Source: an uncultured Draconibacterium sp.
GTDB lineage: Bacteria; Bacteroidota; Bacteroidia; Bacteroidales; Prolixibacteraceae
Assembly (NCBI RefSeq): GCF_963676735.1
Contig: NZ_OY781464.1
Span: forward strand, 3,505,001-3,569,000
Direction: 5' to 3'
Length of the DNA: 64,000 bases
In this document: piece by piece, positions 19,624 through 28,123 of the stretch
Layout: every line of letters begins with the position of its first letter
Numbering within the stretch: position 1 is the first letter of the stretch
The notes under the pieces: generated by a model
Databases searched by the model: none
The model's input: the letters and a program-made list of their open reading frames with translations, nothing else
Told to the model about the DNA's origin: nothing
Position numbers and translations under genes: made by a program

Positions 19624-20259
19624 ATGAATAAAATACATAACGAAACCCATTTTAAAGAGCTGTGCGACTGGTGTACCCATATCGAGCCAAAACTGGAACA
19701 GGTAATCAGGGAATACGATTATCCGCCACTTTGGTTCCGAAAACCGGATTTTGCAACACTCATTCTAACTATTCTGGAACAGCAGGTTTCCTTGGCATCG
19801 GCAAAAGCGGCCTACAACAAACTAGTTGAAAAGATAAAAAATGTAACGCCGGAAAATTTATTGAAACTAACGGACCAAGAGTTGAGAGCCTGTTATTTTA
19901 GTCGCCAGAAAATACAATATAGCCGGACACTTGCCAACGAAATAGCCACTGGCAAACTCAACCTTATTGAATTAAACGAAATGGATGAAGCAGCCATTCG
20001 TAAAATTCTGATAAAATTAAAAGGCATCGGCAACTGGACCGTGGATATGTATGTTTTAATGAGTCTTCATTTTTCTGATATATTCCCTCCCGGAGACCTG
20101 GCAACCATAAAAGCGGTTGATGAATTAAACCTAGTTTCGCCAGAATCAACAAAAGACGAAATCATAGAGTACATGAATCGTTTCTCGCCAAACCGCTCGG
20201 TGGCAACCTATATTTTGTGGCATTATTACATTCAAAAACGCCGCCTCGTTTTGGAGTGA
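19624..20259 (+). CDS. DNA-3-methyladenine glycosylase-like protein (HhH-GPD, AlkA type)
   Basis: Base-excision repair glycosylase of the HhH-GPD superfamily. Members of this branch remove alkylated purines from DNA. It has 211 residues, shorter than E. coli AlkA because the N-terminal domain is missing, as in the compact bacterial group. Helical elements include LILTILEQQVSLASAKAAYNK near residue 45. The helix-hairpin-helix is LIKLKGIGNWTVDMYVL near residue 135. The catalytic aspartate is expected in FPPGDLATIKAVDEL near residue 160. It stands alone after a strong terminator and is followed by a small membrane protein on the same strand. Confidence 0.85.
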   Translation: MNKIHNETHFKELCDWCTHIEPKLEQVIREYDYPPLWFRKPDFATLILTILEQQVSLASAKAAYNKLVEKIKNVTPENLLKLTDQELRACYFSRQKIQYSRTLANEIATGKLNLIELNEMDEAAIRKILIKLKGIGNWTVDMYVLMSLHFSDIFPPGDLATIKAVDELNLVSPESTKDEIIEYMNRFSPNRSVATYILWHYYIQKRRLVLE

Positions 20260-20302
20260 TTTAAGCCAGATTTTTTCGCGTACATTTTATTACCTTTAAA
20301 CC

Positions 20303-20779
20303 ATGCTTGTTTCCAACAAAATTTCAAGAACATTGGAAGGTCCATATCGTTTTATAGGCTACTATTTTGCAGTTGGTGGAATTATGGCCGGGTTGCACAT
20401 GAGTTGGATTATTTTTGGCATTCATGTTTTTATCGGCTGGTTTCTTTTGGGTTCGTACTCCGGTGTTGAAATTAATACAGGCAAACAACAATACAGAAGT
20501 TTTAACATGTGGTTTGGCATTATAAAAACTGGAAAATGGAAACCCGTGAGCCGTTACAGAGGATTAACACTGGTATCAATGCAGGAAGTTGATCGTTTGT
20601 ACAGCCGATCGAACCGCAGCACTTCATCACACCGAAAATTATTTAGCGTTTATTTTGTCAATCAAAAAAAACGGCCGGCTATTGCTATAAAAAAATGCAA
20701 AACAAACGACGAAGCACAAAAGTGTATGGACGAACTGGCCATTTGGTTGCATCTTCCGGTTTACAGCGCAACACACTAA
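20303..20779 (+). CDS. Uncharacterised membrane protein
   Basis: I do not recognise this 158-residue protein. Residues ~18-55 form two adjacent hydrophobic segments (FIGYYFAVGGIMAG and IIFGIHVFIGWFLLG). The rest is basic and soluble, with KWKPVSRYRGLTLVS and the end IKKCKTNDEAQKCMDELAIWL. The layout, a short membrane anchor plus a cytosolic beta-rich domain, resembles proteins with a PH-like bacterial domain, but that is only an impression. It starts 43 bases after the glycosylase gene and may be co-transcribed with it. No terminator is visible downstream. Confidence 0.7.
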   Translation: MLVSNKISRTLEGPYRFIGYYFAVGGIMAGLHMSWIIFGIHVFIGWFLLGSYSGVEINTGKQQYRSFNMWFGIIKTGKWKPVSRYRGLTLVSMQEVDRLYSRSNRSTSSHRKLFSVYFVNQKKRPAIAIKKCKTNDEAQKCMDELAIWLHLPVYSATH

Positions 20780-20893
20780 TTCATCGAGATTAAACCTTTA
20801 TTTACCGTGCGACGTTAATTCTCAATAACAGCAATATATTATTTCCCCCGAATTTCCGTTATTTAATCTAGCGAACTCAGAAAATAAAAAAAC

Positions 20894-23506
20894 ATGAAGA
20901 CTTTCTTAAGTATATTTCTCCTTTTATTTATCGTTTCAAGCTCGGTTGCTCAAAGCAAACGTCGCGATAAAGTAAAACGTAAATACCGCAATGTTGAAAC
21001 AGTTTCGCGCGAGTTACCAACCATTTATGTTCGCGGCTCGGTGTACGATAGCAATTACCAACTATTGCCTGGCGCTACTGTAACAGTTGATGGAACGCAT
21101 AAAGGGGTAAACACCAACGAAGACGGCGAATATTTTATTACCAACCTTATGCCTGGAAGGGCGCGTATTCGTGTTTCGTTTGTTGGCTATAAAACCCGAA
21201 CGGTAGATATTATACTGCAGGAAGGTCGCAACGAAAAAAATGTGATGATGCCTACCGACGACATTCACCTGGAACCTATTTTGGTGAGTGCCCAAAAACG
21301 CGAACAACAGTTGCTTGATGTTCCAACAGCTATTTCATCGGTAAGCAATCAGTTGATGAACCAAGCTAATATTACAGAACTCAGTACCCTGGGCGAATTT
21401 GTTCCGGGACTGTATGTGCGCGAGCAAGGCGCTAACCGGCCTACTTTTTCCATTCGCGGATTAAGCAGCGACGAGGTAAGTCCAAGCGCGCAACCGCGCG
21501 TTTCAGTATTTTTTAATAATGTGCCAATAAACCGTGCCAATTCTGCTTCGCTCGAGTTGTACGATATGGACAGGGTGGAAGTACTCAAGGGACCGCAAAA
21601 CACACTTTTCGGAAGAGGAGCACAAGCCGGTGCGGTTCATTATGTCAGCAAAATGCCCGAAAATAAAATTTATGGAAGCGTAACTGCCGGATTGGGCGAT
21701 TATGGCCAGCAGGAATACCGGGGAATGCTTAACGTTCCGATAATCGACAACAAATTAATGCTGCGTGGAGCGGGGATTTACAACTTGCGCAATGGTTACA
21801 TTGAAAATACTTTTGGCGGCAACCTGATGGGTAAAGAAACACTTGCAGGGCGTTTTGCCGTACGCTTCCGGCCGGCATGGAACCACCGTTTCGATGTGGT
21901 ACTCAACTATCAGAAAGACGACACGCCGGGAATTGCATTTATGCCCGACAGCCTGCCAAATACCAACGGAGACATGGGGATATTTAGCGGAGTAGCCTCG
22001 CACGAGCAGGGCAAAAACCTGGGAACAGGCAAAGAGCTTTTTGATGCCACACTAAACTACCGATTTTACATAACCGAGCATACTTACTGGACAAGTGTTA
22101 CTTCGTACCGCAAAACAGATGCCTCATCGCGGTGGGATGGCGACGGTACGGCATCGGCAGCTATAGATATGGCTGAGTACGCAGGAGCATCGCAATTTTA
22201 TCAGGAAATTCGGGGAAATTTCTCACAAAACAGTCGTTTGAATGGCTCGCTGGGTGGTAGTTTCTGGCGCGAAAAAGCCGATCAGACATACTGGTTCTCG
22301 CCAAACGAGCAGCACCTTGCAAACCTTATGCTGGCGAGCCCACCTCTGCCACTTGTAGATGCTAACGGTCAGCCAACTTCTGTTTCGGCAATCCCGAACT
22401 ACGACCCGGAACTGGATACTACCTTTTATATTGTTCTTCCAACCAATCACGAAGAAGAAATGTACAGCAAAGCCACCAATATGGCCGTGGAAGGATTTAT
22501 GGATTTGAACTACCAGCTTTCGCGCAAATTTTTTGTTTCAGCAGGAGTACGAATGGTTTATGACCGCTACAAACTGAGTAGCACGTCTTCTTTTACTGGT
22601 GGCTCGCCTTCAGTTTTAGGCACATTTACCGGCAACTATCCCAATGTCTTCTTTTTGCCGTACGACTCAAAAGAGATCAAGAAAAATACCCTTTCGTTTA
22701 CCTGGCACGGTGGATTAAAATACCGTTTTAACGAGTACGGAAATGTTTATGCCAACTACTCACGCGGACGTCGCCCTGCCGTGTTACAATTTACCTCAAC
22801 AGGAGAAGAAGAAGTACTGGAACCGGAAATTCTCGACAATTTTGAATTGGGTTTTAAAGGCTCTTTTTACGACCGTGTTTTTATCGACATCAACGGGTTC
22901 TATTCGTTGTACAAAGACTTTCAAACCCGTGCGTGGGTGGCAGATAGTGAAACAGGCGAATACAACCTGCTTTTTAAAGACGGCGGCCAGGCTAAATCAT
23001 ACGGTGCCGAAGCCAATGTGCGCGTAGCCATAATAGAGCAACTGAATTTGTTTGCCAATTATGCCTGGTTAAAAACCGAGTTTGACTCCACCGATGTGGA
23101 TGGCTCGGAGCAGTTGTATGCCGGCAATGTTTTTAGCCTTGCACCCGAGCACAGTTTTGCCCTTGGACTGAACGCACGTGTGAACATTACACCTAATATT
23201 AAACTTTTTGTAACACCGTCGTATTCGTATAAATCGCATATGTATTTCGAGGATGCCAACACGCCCGGTCTGGAGCAGGATGGTTATGGCTTGCTGAATA
23301 TTAACGGCGGACTGGAACTGGCCGATCCGAATATTCGCCTGACCGTTTGGGCCAATAATGTGCTCGACGAACAATACATTACCAGTGCCGGAAATACCGG
23401 AAGCCTGTTTGGTGTACCCACCTTTGTACCCGGCCCTCCGCGAATGGTTGGTACTAAGCTAACCTGGAATTTTACCAAAAAAGAGCAACGCAGAAGAAGA
23501 AGGTAG
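20894..23506 (+). CDS. TonB-dependent receptor (siderophore-type plug and barrel)
   Basis: Outer membrane TonB-dependent transporter of 870 residues. The signal peptide is MKTFLSIFLLLFIVSSSVAQ. A basic stretch (SKRRDKVKRKYRN) separates it from a CarboxypepD_reg-like domain (YVRGSVYDSNYQLLPGATV to VSFVGYKTRTVDI). The TonB box region is LEPILVSAQKREQQLLDVPT. The plug contains LYVREQGANRPTFSIRGL and VEVLKGPQNTLFGRGAQAG, the form seen in FecA/FyuA-like siderophore receptors. The barrel ends in PPRMVGTKLTWNF followed by a very basic tail (TKKEQRRRRR), unusual because barrel proteins normally end at the aromatic residue. No siderophore genes, SusD partner or regulator are next to it, so the ligand is unknown. 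Confidence 0.88.
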   Translation: MKTFLSIFLLLFIVSSSVAQSKRRDKVKRKYRNVETVSRELPTIYVRGSVYDSNYQLLPGATVTVDGTHKGVNTNEDGEYFITNLMPGRARIRVSFVGYKTRTVDIILQEGRNEKNVMMPTDDIHLEPILVSAQKREQQLLDVPTAISSVSNQLMNQANITELSTLGEFVPGLYVREQGANRPTFSIRGLSSDEVSPSAQPRVSVFFNNVPINRANSASLELYDMDRVEVLKGPQNTLFGRGAQAGAVHYVSKMPENKIYGSVTAGLGDYGQQEYRGMLNVPIIDNKLMLRGAGIYNLRNGYIENTFGGNLMGKETLAGRFAVRFRPAWNHRFDVVLNYQKDDTPGIAFMPDSLPNTNGDMGIFSGVASHEQGKNLGTGKELFDATLNYRFYITEHTYWTSVTSYRKTDASSRWDGDGTASAAIDMAEYAGASQFYQEIRGNFSQNSRLNGSLGGSFWREKADQTYWFSPNEQHLANLMLASPPLPLVDANGQPTSVSAIPNYDPELDTTFYIVLPTNHEEEMYSKATNMAVEGFMDLNYQLSRKFFVSAGVRMVYDRYKLSSTSSFTGGSPSVLGTFTGNYPNVFFLPYDSKEIKKNTLSFTWHGGLKYRFNEYGNVYANYSRGRRPAVLQFTSTGEEEVLEPEILDNFELGFKGSFYDRVFIDINGFYSLYKDFQTRAWVADSETGEYNLLFKDGGQAKSYGAEANVRVAIIEQLNLFANYAWLKTEFDSTDVDGSEQLYAGNVFSLAPEHSFALGLNARVNITPNIKLFVTPSYSYKSHMYFEDANTPGLEQDGYGLLNINGGLELADPNIRLTVWANNVLDEQYITSAGNTGSLFGVPTFVPGPPRMVGTKLTWNFTKKEQRRRRR

Positions 23507-23563
23507 CAACTAAATTTTTGGAAGGAAAATTTCGAATCAAAATAGAGTACTCCTAATGTAAAA

Positions 23564-23591
23564 GCCTGTATGGCAACAACGCTATACGGGC
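23564..23591 (+). terminator. Weak hairpin after the second TonB receptor
   Basis: GCCTGTAT pairs with ATACGGGC (one wobble) around a 12-base loop. It lacks a T tract and lies between convergent genes, so it is only a possible terminator. Confidence 0.3.
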
Positions 23592-23607
23592 CCAAGCAAA
23601 TCATAAT

Positions 23608-23871
23608 CTATGAGTTCAGATTTCTGGCTTCTATTTCTATTTCAATTTCCTTCTCAAGCAATTTATTATTGGATGAACTTTTAATAAAGATGTAGACTAA
23701 AAATAAAGGGAAAAAAGTAAAAAAGTCTAAGCCATTTTTTACACCACTATAAATAGCAATTCCAATGACAAATCCCACAATTGTAGCACCAATTAGTTTA
23801 TCATTCTTTATTTCTTTCTTCTTTGTTAAAAGTTCTTTGTCACTTAAATCTGCAATTTTATTTGCTTCCAT
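23608..23871 (-). CDS. Small membrane protein of unknown function
   Basis: An 87-residue protein I cannot name. A charged N terminus (DLSDKELLTKKKEIKNDKL) is followed by two hydrophobic segments, IGATIVGFVIGIAIYSGV near residue 29 and FFTFFPLFLVYIFI near residue 51. The C-terminal tail is charged (KEIEIEIEARNLNS). I recall similar 80-90 residue proteins with a DLSDEELL-type start in other Bacteroidota, which supports it as a real gene. It stands alone, convergent with the TonB receptor gene. Confidence 0.65.
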   Translation of the reverse strand: MEANKIADLSDKELLTKKKEIKNDKLIGATIVGFVIGIAIYSGVKNGLDFFTFFPLFLVYIFIKSSSNNKLLEKEIEIEIEARNLNS

Positions 23872-24063
23872 AATTTTCCTTTGTTTTTATCAAAATAATT
23901 CCCCCCTATTCTTAATGCTTCTATGGTTAAAGACTTCTGGCCAAAACAGCTCAATATTAGTATACTTTTGTTCGTTGAACCATGCCCTTCTTTACATTAA
24001 ATCCCGAATTAAAACACTAACAAACAGGATAAAAAGGTCACAAGGATTAACTTGTCCAAAGCG

Positions 24064-24435
24064 TCACTTTTTCTCTTCGCGTAATATTTTCTCCATTTTC
24101 CTGCCTTTTGCCAACTCATCAACCAGCTTATCTAAAAACCGAACCTGTTGGGTTAAGGCATTATCAATTTCCTCAATCCGGTAGCCACAAATTACACCTT
24201 TTATCAGGTGTGCATTGGGGTTAAGATTAGCCTGTTGAAAAAAGGTTTCAAAGCTTACCCCGGCCTCAATGAGTTTTTGCAAATCGGCTTCGTTGTACCC
24301 GGTTAACCATTCAATTACCTGAAGTAGCTCGGCTTTTGTTCGCCCTTTCTTTTCTACTTTTGTTAGGTAATGCGGATACACCGAAGCAAAAGTCATTTTT
24401 GCCATTCGCTGGTTATGTTCTTCCGTTACTTTCAT
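24064..24435 (-). CDS. DUF2200 domain-containing protein
   Basis: A 123-residue cytosolic protein matching the DUF2200 family along its whole length, with unknown function. Characteristic parts are MAKMTFASVYPHYLTKVEKK near the start, the KGRTKAELLQVIEWLTGY stretch near residue 31, and the central NPNAHLIKGVICGYRIEEI near residue 72. The C terminus is basic. It is a single gene; the bases on both sides (about 190 and 170) hold no feature I can name. Confidence 0.85.
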   Translation of the reverse strand: MKVTEEHNQRMAKMTFASVYPHYLTKVEKKGRTKAELLQVIEWLTGYNEADLQKLIEAGVSFETFFQQANLNPNAHLIKGVICGYRIEEIDNALTQQVRFLDKLVDELAKGRKMEKILREEKK

Positions 24436-24605
24436 TTTTCAATTTTATGGTTCTTTAGTATTCTTCCTTTTTGTCCGGTATTTATAAGGGGTGATTTATT
24501 GGGTTCAAGTATCAATTACTTTGCGGCAAGAAAACTGCCATAAGTTTTTCTCCTGTCTAATAATCAGCCACACTAACTGACAACAAACTGGAAACACGGC
24601 CACTT

Positions 24606-25334
24606 CTATTCAATTTTCAATTCCTCCCAACCCTGATTATAATAGTTCGAATTTGGAGAAAATTCACCTGCACCGATATCCAAATCTCCTGAAAATGGAA
24701 TTCGGCTTTCGCCCCAGTTACATACCCTCCGGCTTTCGGAATTATACCCTGACCAGGTTCCAACATACTGATTATTTTTATAATTATCTGAGTGACGTTC
24801 AATATTGTCATAATGCAAAATGTCGTGCTGGTCGACATACCAGTTTAAATACATTTTTCCTTTGAACACCCCGCTGTGGTATTGGGAGGGATTTTCCTTC
24901 AACTCGTAGGCTCCTATTAAAATTCCTTGCTTTTTTAAACCTCGGTTTTCATATTTATTTTCCAATCCAAAATGCATATTCTTGTATGCTATCACCTGCT
25001 TTACTCTGATTGTTCCGCTGAATTCGCATTTGTTGTTTTTAACCAGCGAAGCTCCAGTAATCCGATACAAATCAGCATCACTTGAATCTTTTACAACGGA
25101 CGTAAAGAAAATCTGTATCCGAAGATAATCATCCCCAATAAAGCCCAGGAAATCCTGTCGGGGAACCATTAAAGTTGAGAAGTCATAATTTTTGAACTCA
25201 TACTTCAGGTTCTCCTCTTCCAAATCACTGGCTCCGTTCACAATAGTTTCAGGTACTTTTAGCTCCGAGTCTGCATCTTGGGCGAAACCGGCAAAAAAAA
25301 GAAAGATCAAAACACTAAAAATCTGCAACCTCAT
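24606..25334 (-). CDS. Uncharacterised exported protein
   Basis: A 242-residue protein with the signal peptide MRLQIFSVLIFLFFAGFAQ and no domain I recognise. The mature part is rich in aromatic residues and polar turns (VDQHDILHYDNIERHSDNYK, YVGTWSGYNSESRRVCNWG), typical of a small beta-rich periplasmic or surface domain. The YVGTWSGYNS/KCEFSGTIRV pattern resembles proteins that report a calculated change in a beta-sandwich, but no family can be claimed. No partner gene is adjacent. It is complete, ending in GWEELKIE. Confidence 0.7.
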   Translation of the reverse strand: MRLQIFSVLIFLFFAGFAQDADSELKVPETIVNGASDLEEENLKYEFKNYDFSTLMVPRQDFLGFIGDDYLRIQIFFTSVVKDSSDADLYRITGASLVKNNKCEFSGTIRVKQVIAYKNMHFGLENKYENRGLKKQGILIGAYELKENPSQYHSGVFKGKMYLNWYVDQHDILHYDNIERHSDNYKNNQYVGTWSGYNSESRRVCNWGESRIPFSGDLDIGAGEFSPNSNYYNQGWEELKIE

Positions 25335-25792
25335 TTCAATATTTTTTAATTATTACTTTATTTCAGTCTGAATCTATTTTAACTATTAAGCCAACTTCAA
25401 TGCTGCAGAGCTTTCACTACTTTGGTTTAAATCTGCCCAAGGTCTTCAAATCGCTTGATTATAATACCGCAAAGAAATTCGCTGTTCACATTCAAATTCA
25501 TTATTCTAACAACAAATTACCACTGCCTGTTTATTTTTCGGCTACTTAAAATAAGTAAATATTTATTGATGAGATTTTCTGAGAAGTCAAAAAATCAGTC
25601 AAACACAGTGTTGAACAATTCACAAAAAAGCCGAGGTCTTAGTATTCAAATGAACCTTCCTGCCGGCACACCTCTTTTGCGTAAAATAGTAGGGAGATCT
25701 GGGGTAGTTGTGGCAAAAATGGTGCATTTGCCCTATTTTTTGTTGTGCGCGTAATGGGTAAAATTGCATAAAATAAAAATGTATAAAAAGAT
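25335..25792 (+). other. 458-base intergenic region with a terminator-like hairpin
   Basis: The region lies between two divergent exported-protein genes. No convincing gene is present. A hairpin with stem GGCAAA/TTTGCC (25712-25732) is followed by CTATTTTTTG, terminator-like on the plus strand although no plus-strand gene lies upstream. It could be an attenuator in the leader of the following gene or the end of a small RNA. No TAnnTTTG box was found. Confidence 0.35.
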
Positions 25793-26914
25793 ATGAAAAC
25801 ACGAATTACTCTTTCTTTCGCATTGTTACTAGGTTTTACAATGGTTATTAAGGCCCAGTCCTTAGGCGATTTTTCTCCAAAAGAAGACCGGGGGGCTTAC
25901 GGGCCACGCGAATTTCCTTCTAAAGATGTTTACATTGCCAACTTCGCAGTAAATTTCGAGCTGTACAATCTCCGCTCTACATCTACCAAAGGTGGTTTTG
26001 CAAATAAAATGTTGTCGGGCGACACCAAAGCCTCGTTGGCTGTTGGCCTTGATATTCCGGCTGCAACCCTGCAACAAATTACCGACGAAGCCTACAAAGG
26101 TTTTGTGGCCGAACTGCAAGCCAAAGGTTTTAATGTACTAAACCCCGATGCTGCGGCCAGTGCGCCTTATTACGAGGGTTACGAGCGAATCGACAATATG
26201 GAAATGAGCCTTTCGGAAGCACCGGGAGTGATTACGGCATACCCATCGAACACCACCTTTTTTGTAAAAGGTTTTGATAACTCGGGTAAAATAAAACGTG
26301 CAGGAATGTTTAGTGTTGTTGGCCTTGCCGACCGACTGGATGAGGTGATGAGCTACCCAAAACTTTCGCGCGACCTGAACGATGCAACCATTATAAATGC
26401 TGATATGTACGTGTTGTTTCTCGATATTAATAAGCCCTACCAGGGCAAGGGGGCCAAACTTACCGCCAACACCAACCTTAGGCTGAGTGCCTATGATGCC
26501 TTAAAAAGTAGAATGACAGAAGGCAAAAACAGTTTTACCGATAAAATTGGAATTACTGCGTCAAAGAATAAAGAATTTACAGCTACGGCGCGCACAGTAA
26601 TCGATTTTGTTGCCGGACGTAATAAAATTGGAGGCTCGGCACTGGGAACCTATACCGGTGTGCTAAAGAAAGACTTAGCCATTAACGGCGTAGTTAGCCA
26701 GGAGAAAGTTCAATCCTATGCCAAAACCCAAAACAGCTACCTGGGCGTGGAAACTGCTTTTGGAAAAATGTACCGCACCGAAAACATTGCAGTAGAAAAT
26801 ACCGCAATTATCAGAGCCGATGCAGGCAAGTACGAAACCGGCGTTGAACAAGCTCTCCAAACCTTTTTGAAACACCACGTTGGCGAGTTTAACGACAAAT
26901 TTTTTAAGAAGTAA
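25793..26914 (+). CDS. Uncharacterised exported protein (373 residues)
   Basis: I do not recognise this protein. The signal peptide MKTRITLSFALLLGFTMVIKAQ is clear. The mature part starts with SLGDFSPKEDRGAYGPREF. It shows an alternating hydrophobic pattern, including VYIANFAVNFELYNL near residue 46 and YVLFLDINKPYQGKGAKL near residue 205. No membrane segment follows the signal, so it is periplasmic or secreted. The arrangement recalls proteins that compute over a duplicated alpha/beta module, but no family is assigned. It is closed by a strong terminator and is monocistronic. The upstream 458 bases contain a hairpin that could regulate it. Confidence 0.75.
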   Translation: MKTRITLSFALLLGFTMVIKAQSLGDFSPKEDRGAYGPREFPSKDVYIANFAVNFELYNLRSTSTKGGFANKMLSGDTKASLAVGLDIPAATLQQITDEAYKGFVAELQAKGFNVLNPDAAASAPYYEGYERIDNMEMSLSEAPGVITAYPSNTTFFVKGFDNSGKIKRAGMFSVVGLADRLDEVMSYPKLSRDLNDATIINADMYVLFLDINKPYQGKGAKLTANTNLRLSAYDALKSRMTEGKNSFTDKIGITASKNKEFTATARTVIDFVAGRNKIGGSALGTYTGVLKKDLAINGVVSQEKVQSYAKTQNSYLGVETAFGKMYRTENIAVENTAIIRADAGKYETGVEQALQTFLKHHVGEFNDKFFKK

Positions 26915-26954
26915 AGACCCCAAAACGACTAATGCCTATCCTCAAAAACAACTT

Positions 26955-27003
26955 AGCCCAAATGTGCAGTAAAGCATTGCTGTGCATTTGTGGCTGATTT
27001 TTT
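26955..27003 (+). terminator. Terminator after the 373-residue exported protein gene
   Basis: An outer stem AGCC/GGCT and an inner stem AAATGTGCAG/CTGTGCATTT (two wobbles) are followed by GATTTTTTAG, 40 bases after the stop. Confidence 0.75.
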
Positions 27004-27037
27004 AGTGTCACTTCTTTAGCTAAAACTGGTCGGATAA

Positions 27038-27685
27038 ATGCACAAGCACAGAACTTTACAAAAAGCAAATGCATTTCGAAACAAGGTGTTGGTAAATTAC
27101 CACAAATGGGATTTTCTCATTTTCACATTACTGACGATACTTTCGGTGCTCAATGGTCAAACCACCGTGTTTTACCTCATTTACTTTTTTTGGTGGAACG
27201 AACTTCTGCGCCTACTAATCGATAAATTGTTTTACAAAAAAAATCCCGGGGTTATTCTTTCAAACCCAAACAATACCGGCGTATTTCAGTCGTTCATCCA
27301 AATGGGAGTGTATTTCGTTTTTATCGTTGTGTTTTTCGGATTTATGGCCAACTGGAACAATACTGTGTTGCTAATGATTAATATGAACATCCTGTTTTTT
27401 CAGAACCTGTTTTTCAATATCAACCTTTTTTTTGTGGCAGCAGAACGCATTTATTTGCACCACACCCAAATGCCTTTAAAAGTTAGTTTTGGGAGTTTTA
27501 CTCCAAATATGATTGTACTCCACATTTCCATTATTTTGGGGGCAGTGCTGATGTTTTTTGTGGTTCGTAATTTTCCCGACACCTTTACACCCACCAACCT
27601 TTGGGGCTCTGTCATCATAGTTCTTCCTTTTCTGCTTATAAAACTATTGCTTGCTTATCTTTACCAACCCATCAAAAACAGTTAA
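27038..27685 (+). CDS. Uncharacterised multi-pass membrane protein
   Basis: A 215-residue inner membrane protein without a family I can name. I count five or six hydrophobic segments: WDFLIFTLLTILSVL near residue 24, TVFYLIYFFWW near residue 43, MGVYFVFIVVFFGFMANW near residue 88, LFFQNLFFNINLFFVAA near residue 118, MIVLHISIILGAVLMFFVV near residue 158, and VIIVLPFLLIKLLLAYL near residue 190. The N terminus is basic (MHKHRTLQKANAFRNK). The next gene starts one base after its stop codon, so the two are probably translated together and may form a complex. Confidence 0.7.
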   Translation: MHKHRTLQKANAFRNKVLVNYHKWDFLIFTLLTILSVLNGQTTVFYLIYFFWWNELLRLLIDKLFYKKNPGVILSNPNNTGVFQSFIQMGVYFVFIVVFFGFMANWNNTVLLMINMNILFFQNLFFNINLFFVAAERIYLHHTQMPLKVSFGSFTPNMIVLHISIILGAVLMFFVVRNFPDTFTPTNLWGSVIIVLPFLLIKLLLAYLYQPIKNS

Positions 27686-27686
27686 A

Positions 27687-28022
27687 ATGGCTGCACTGGT
27701 AATTTTGCTGGTCTTAATTCTGATTTCTATCGGCCTGTTATTTAGCTTGATAAGAAGATTTTTACAGCTGCGCCAAAGCCTTAAAATCCCGAAACAGGAG
27801 TTTCAAAACCGAATAAACATGCGCTCCGGGCTGGAGAAAACAAAAGAACAAATGGAACTAAAAAGCCAGCTTCATTCGTTAATTGATTATCGTTTGCACG
27901 AGCTGGAGCAAAAATTCCCTAACACCCTTAGCAAAACAGACGCAAGCACCCCAAAAACCGAGACACTCACAAAAAACTTCAAAATGTTAATGCAAACTAC
28001 ATTAAAACTGCTGAAAAGCTGA
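27687..28022 (+). CDS. Small membrane-anchored coiled-coil protein
   Basis: A 111-residue protein of unknown function. I chose the ATG one base after the stop of the preceding gene; an in-frame TTG 36 bases upstream would overlap that gene. Residues 3-25 are a membrane segment (LVILLVLILISIGLLFSLI). The remainder is charged and probably helical or coiled-coil (RSGLEKTKEQMELKSQL, DYRLHELEQKFPNTL), with a Thr/Lys-rich end. It resembles no enzyme. The close spacing suggests it works with the preceding membrane protein. Confidence 0.6.
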   Translation: MAALVILLVLILISIGLLFSLIRRFLQLRQSLKIPKQEFQNRINMRSGLEKTKEQMELKSQLHSLIDYRLHELEQKFPNTLSKTDASTPKTETLTKNFKMLMQTTLKLLKS

Positions 28023-28123
28023 ACATAGTTATTATACTAATCGTTAAATAGCCATAAGCAAAGAGTTAAAGTTTCTGTAAAAATTTGATTTAATAAAACC
28101 AGGAAGCGACCAGCCCAATTAAA

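Noticed and set aside
25455..25754. 99-residue reading frame in the intergenic region
   Set aside because: No plausible protein character, no start signal, and it runs through a terminator-like hairpin.
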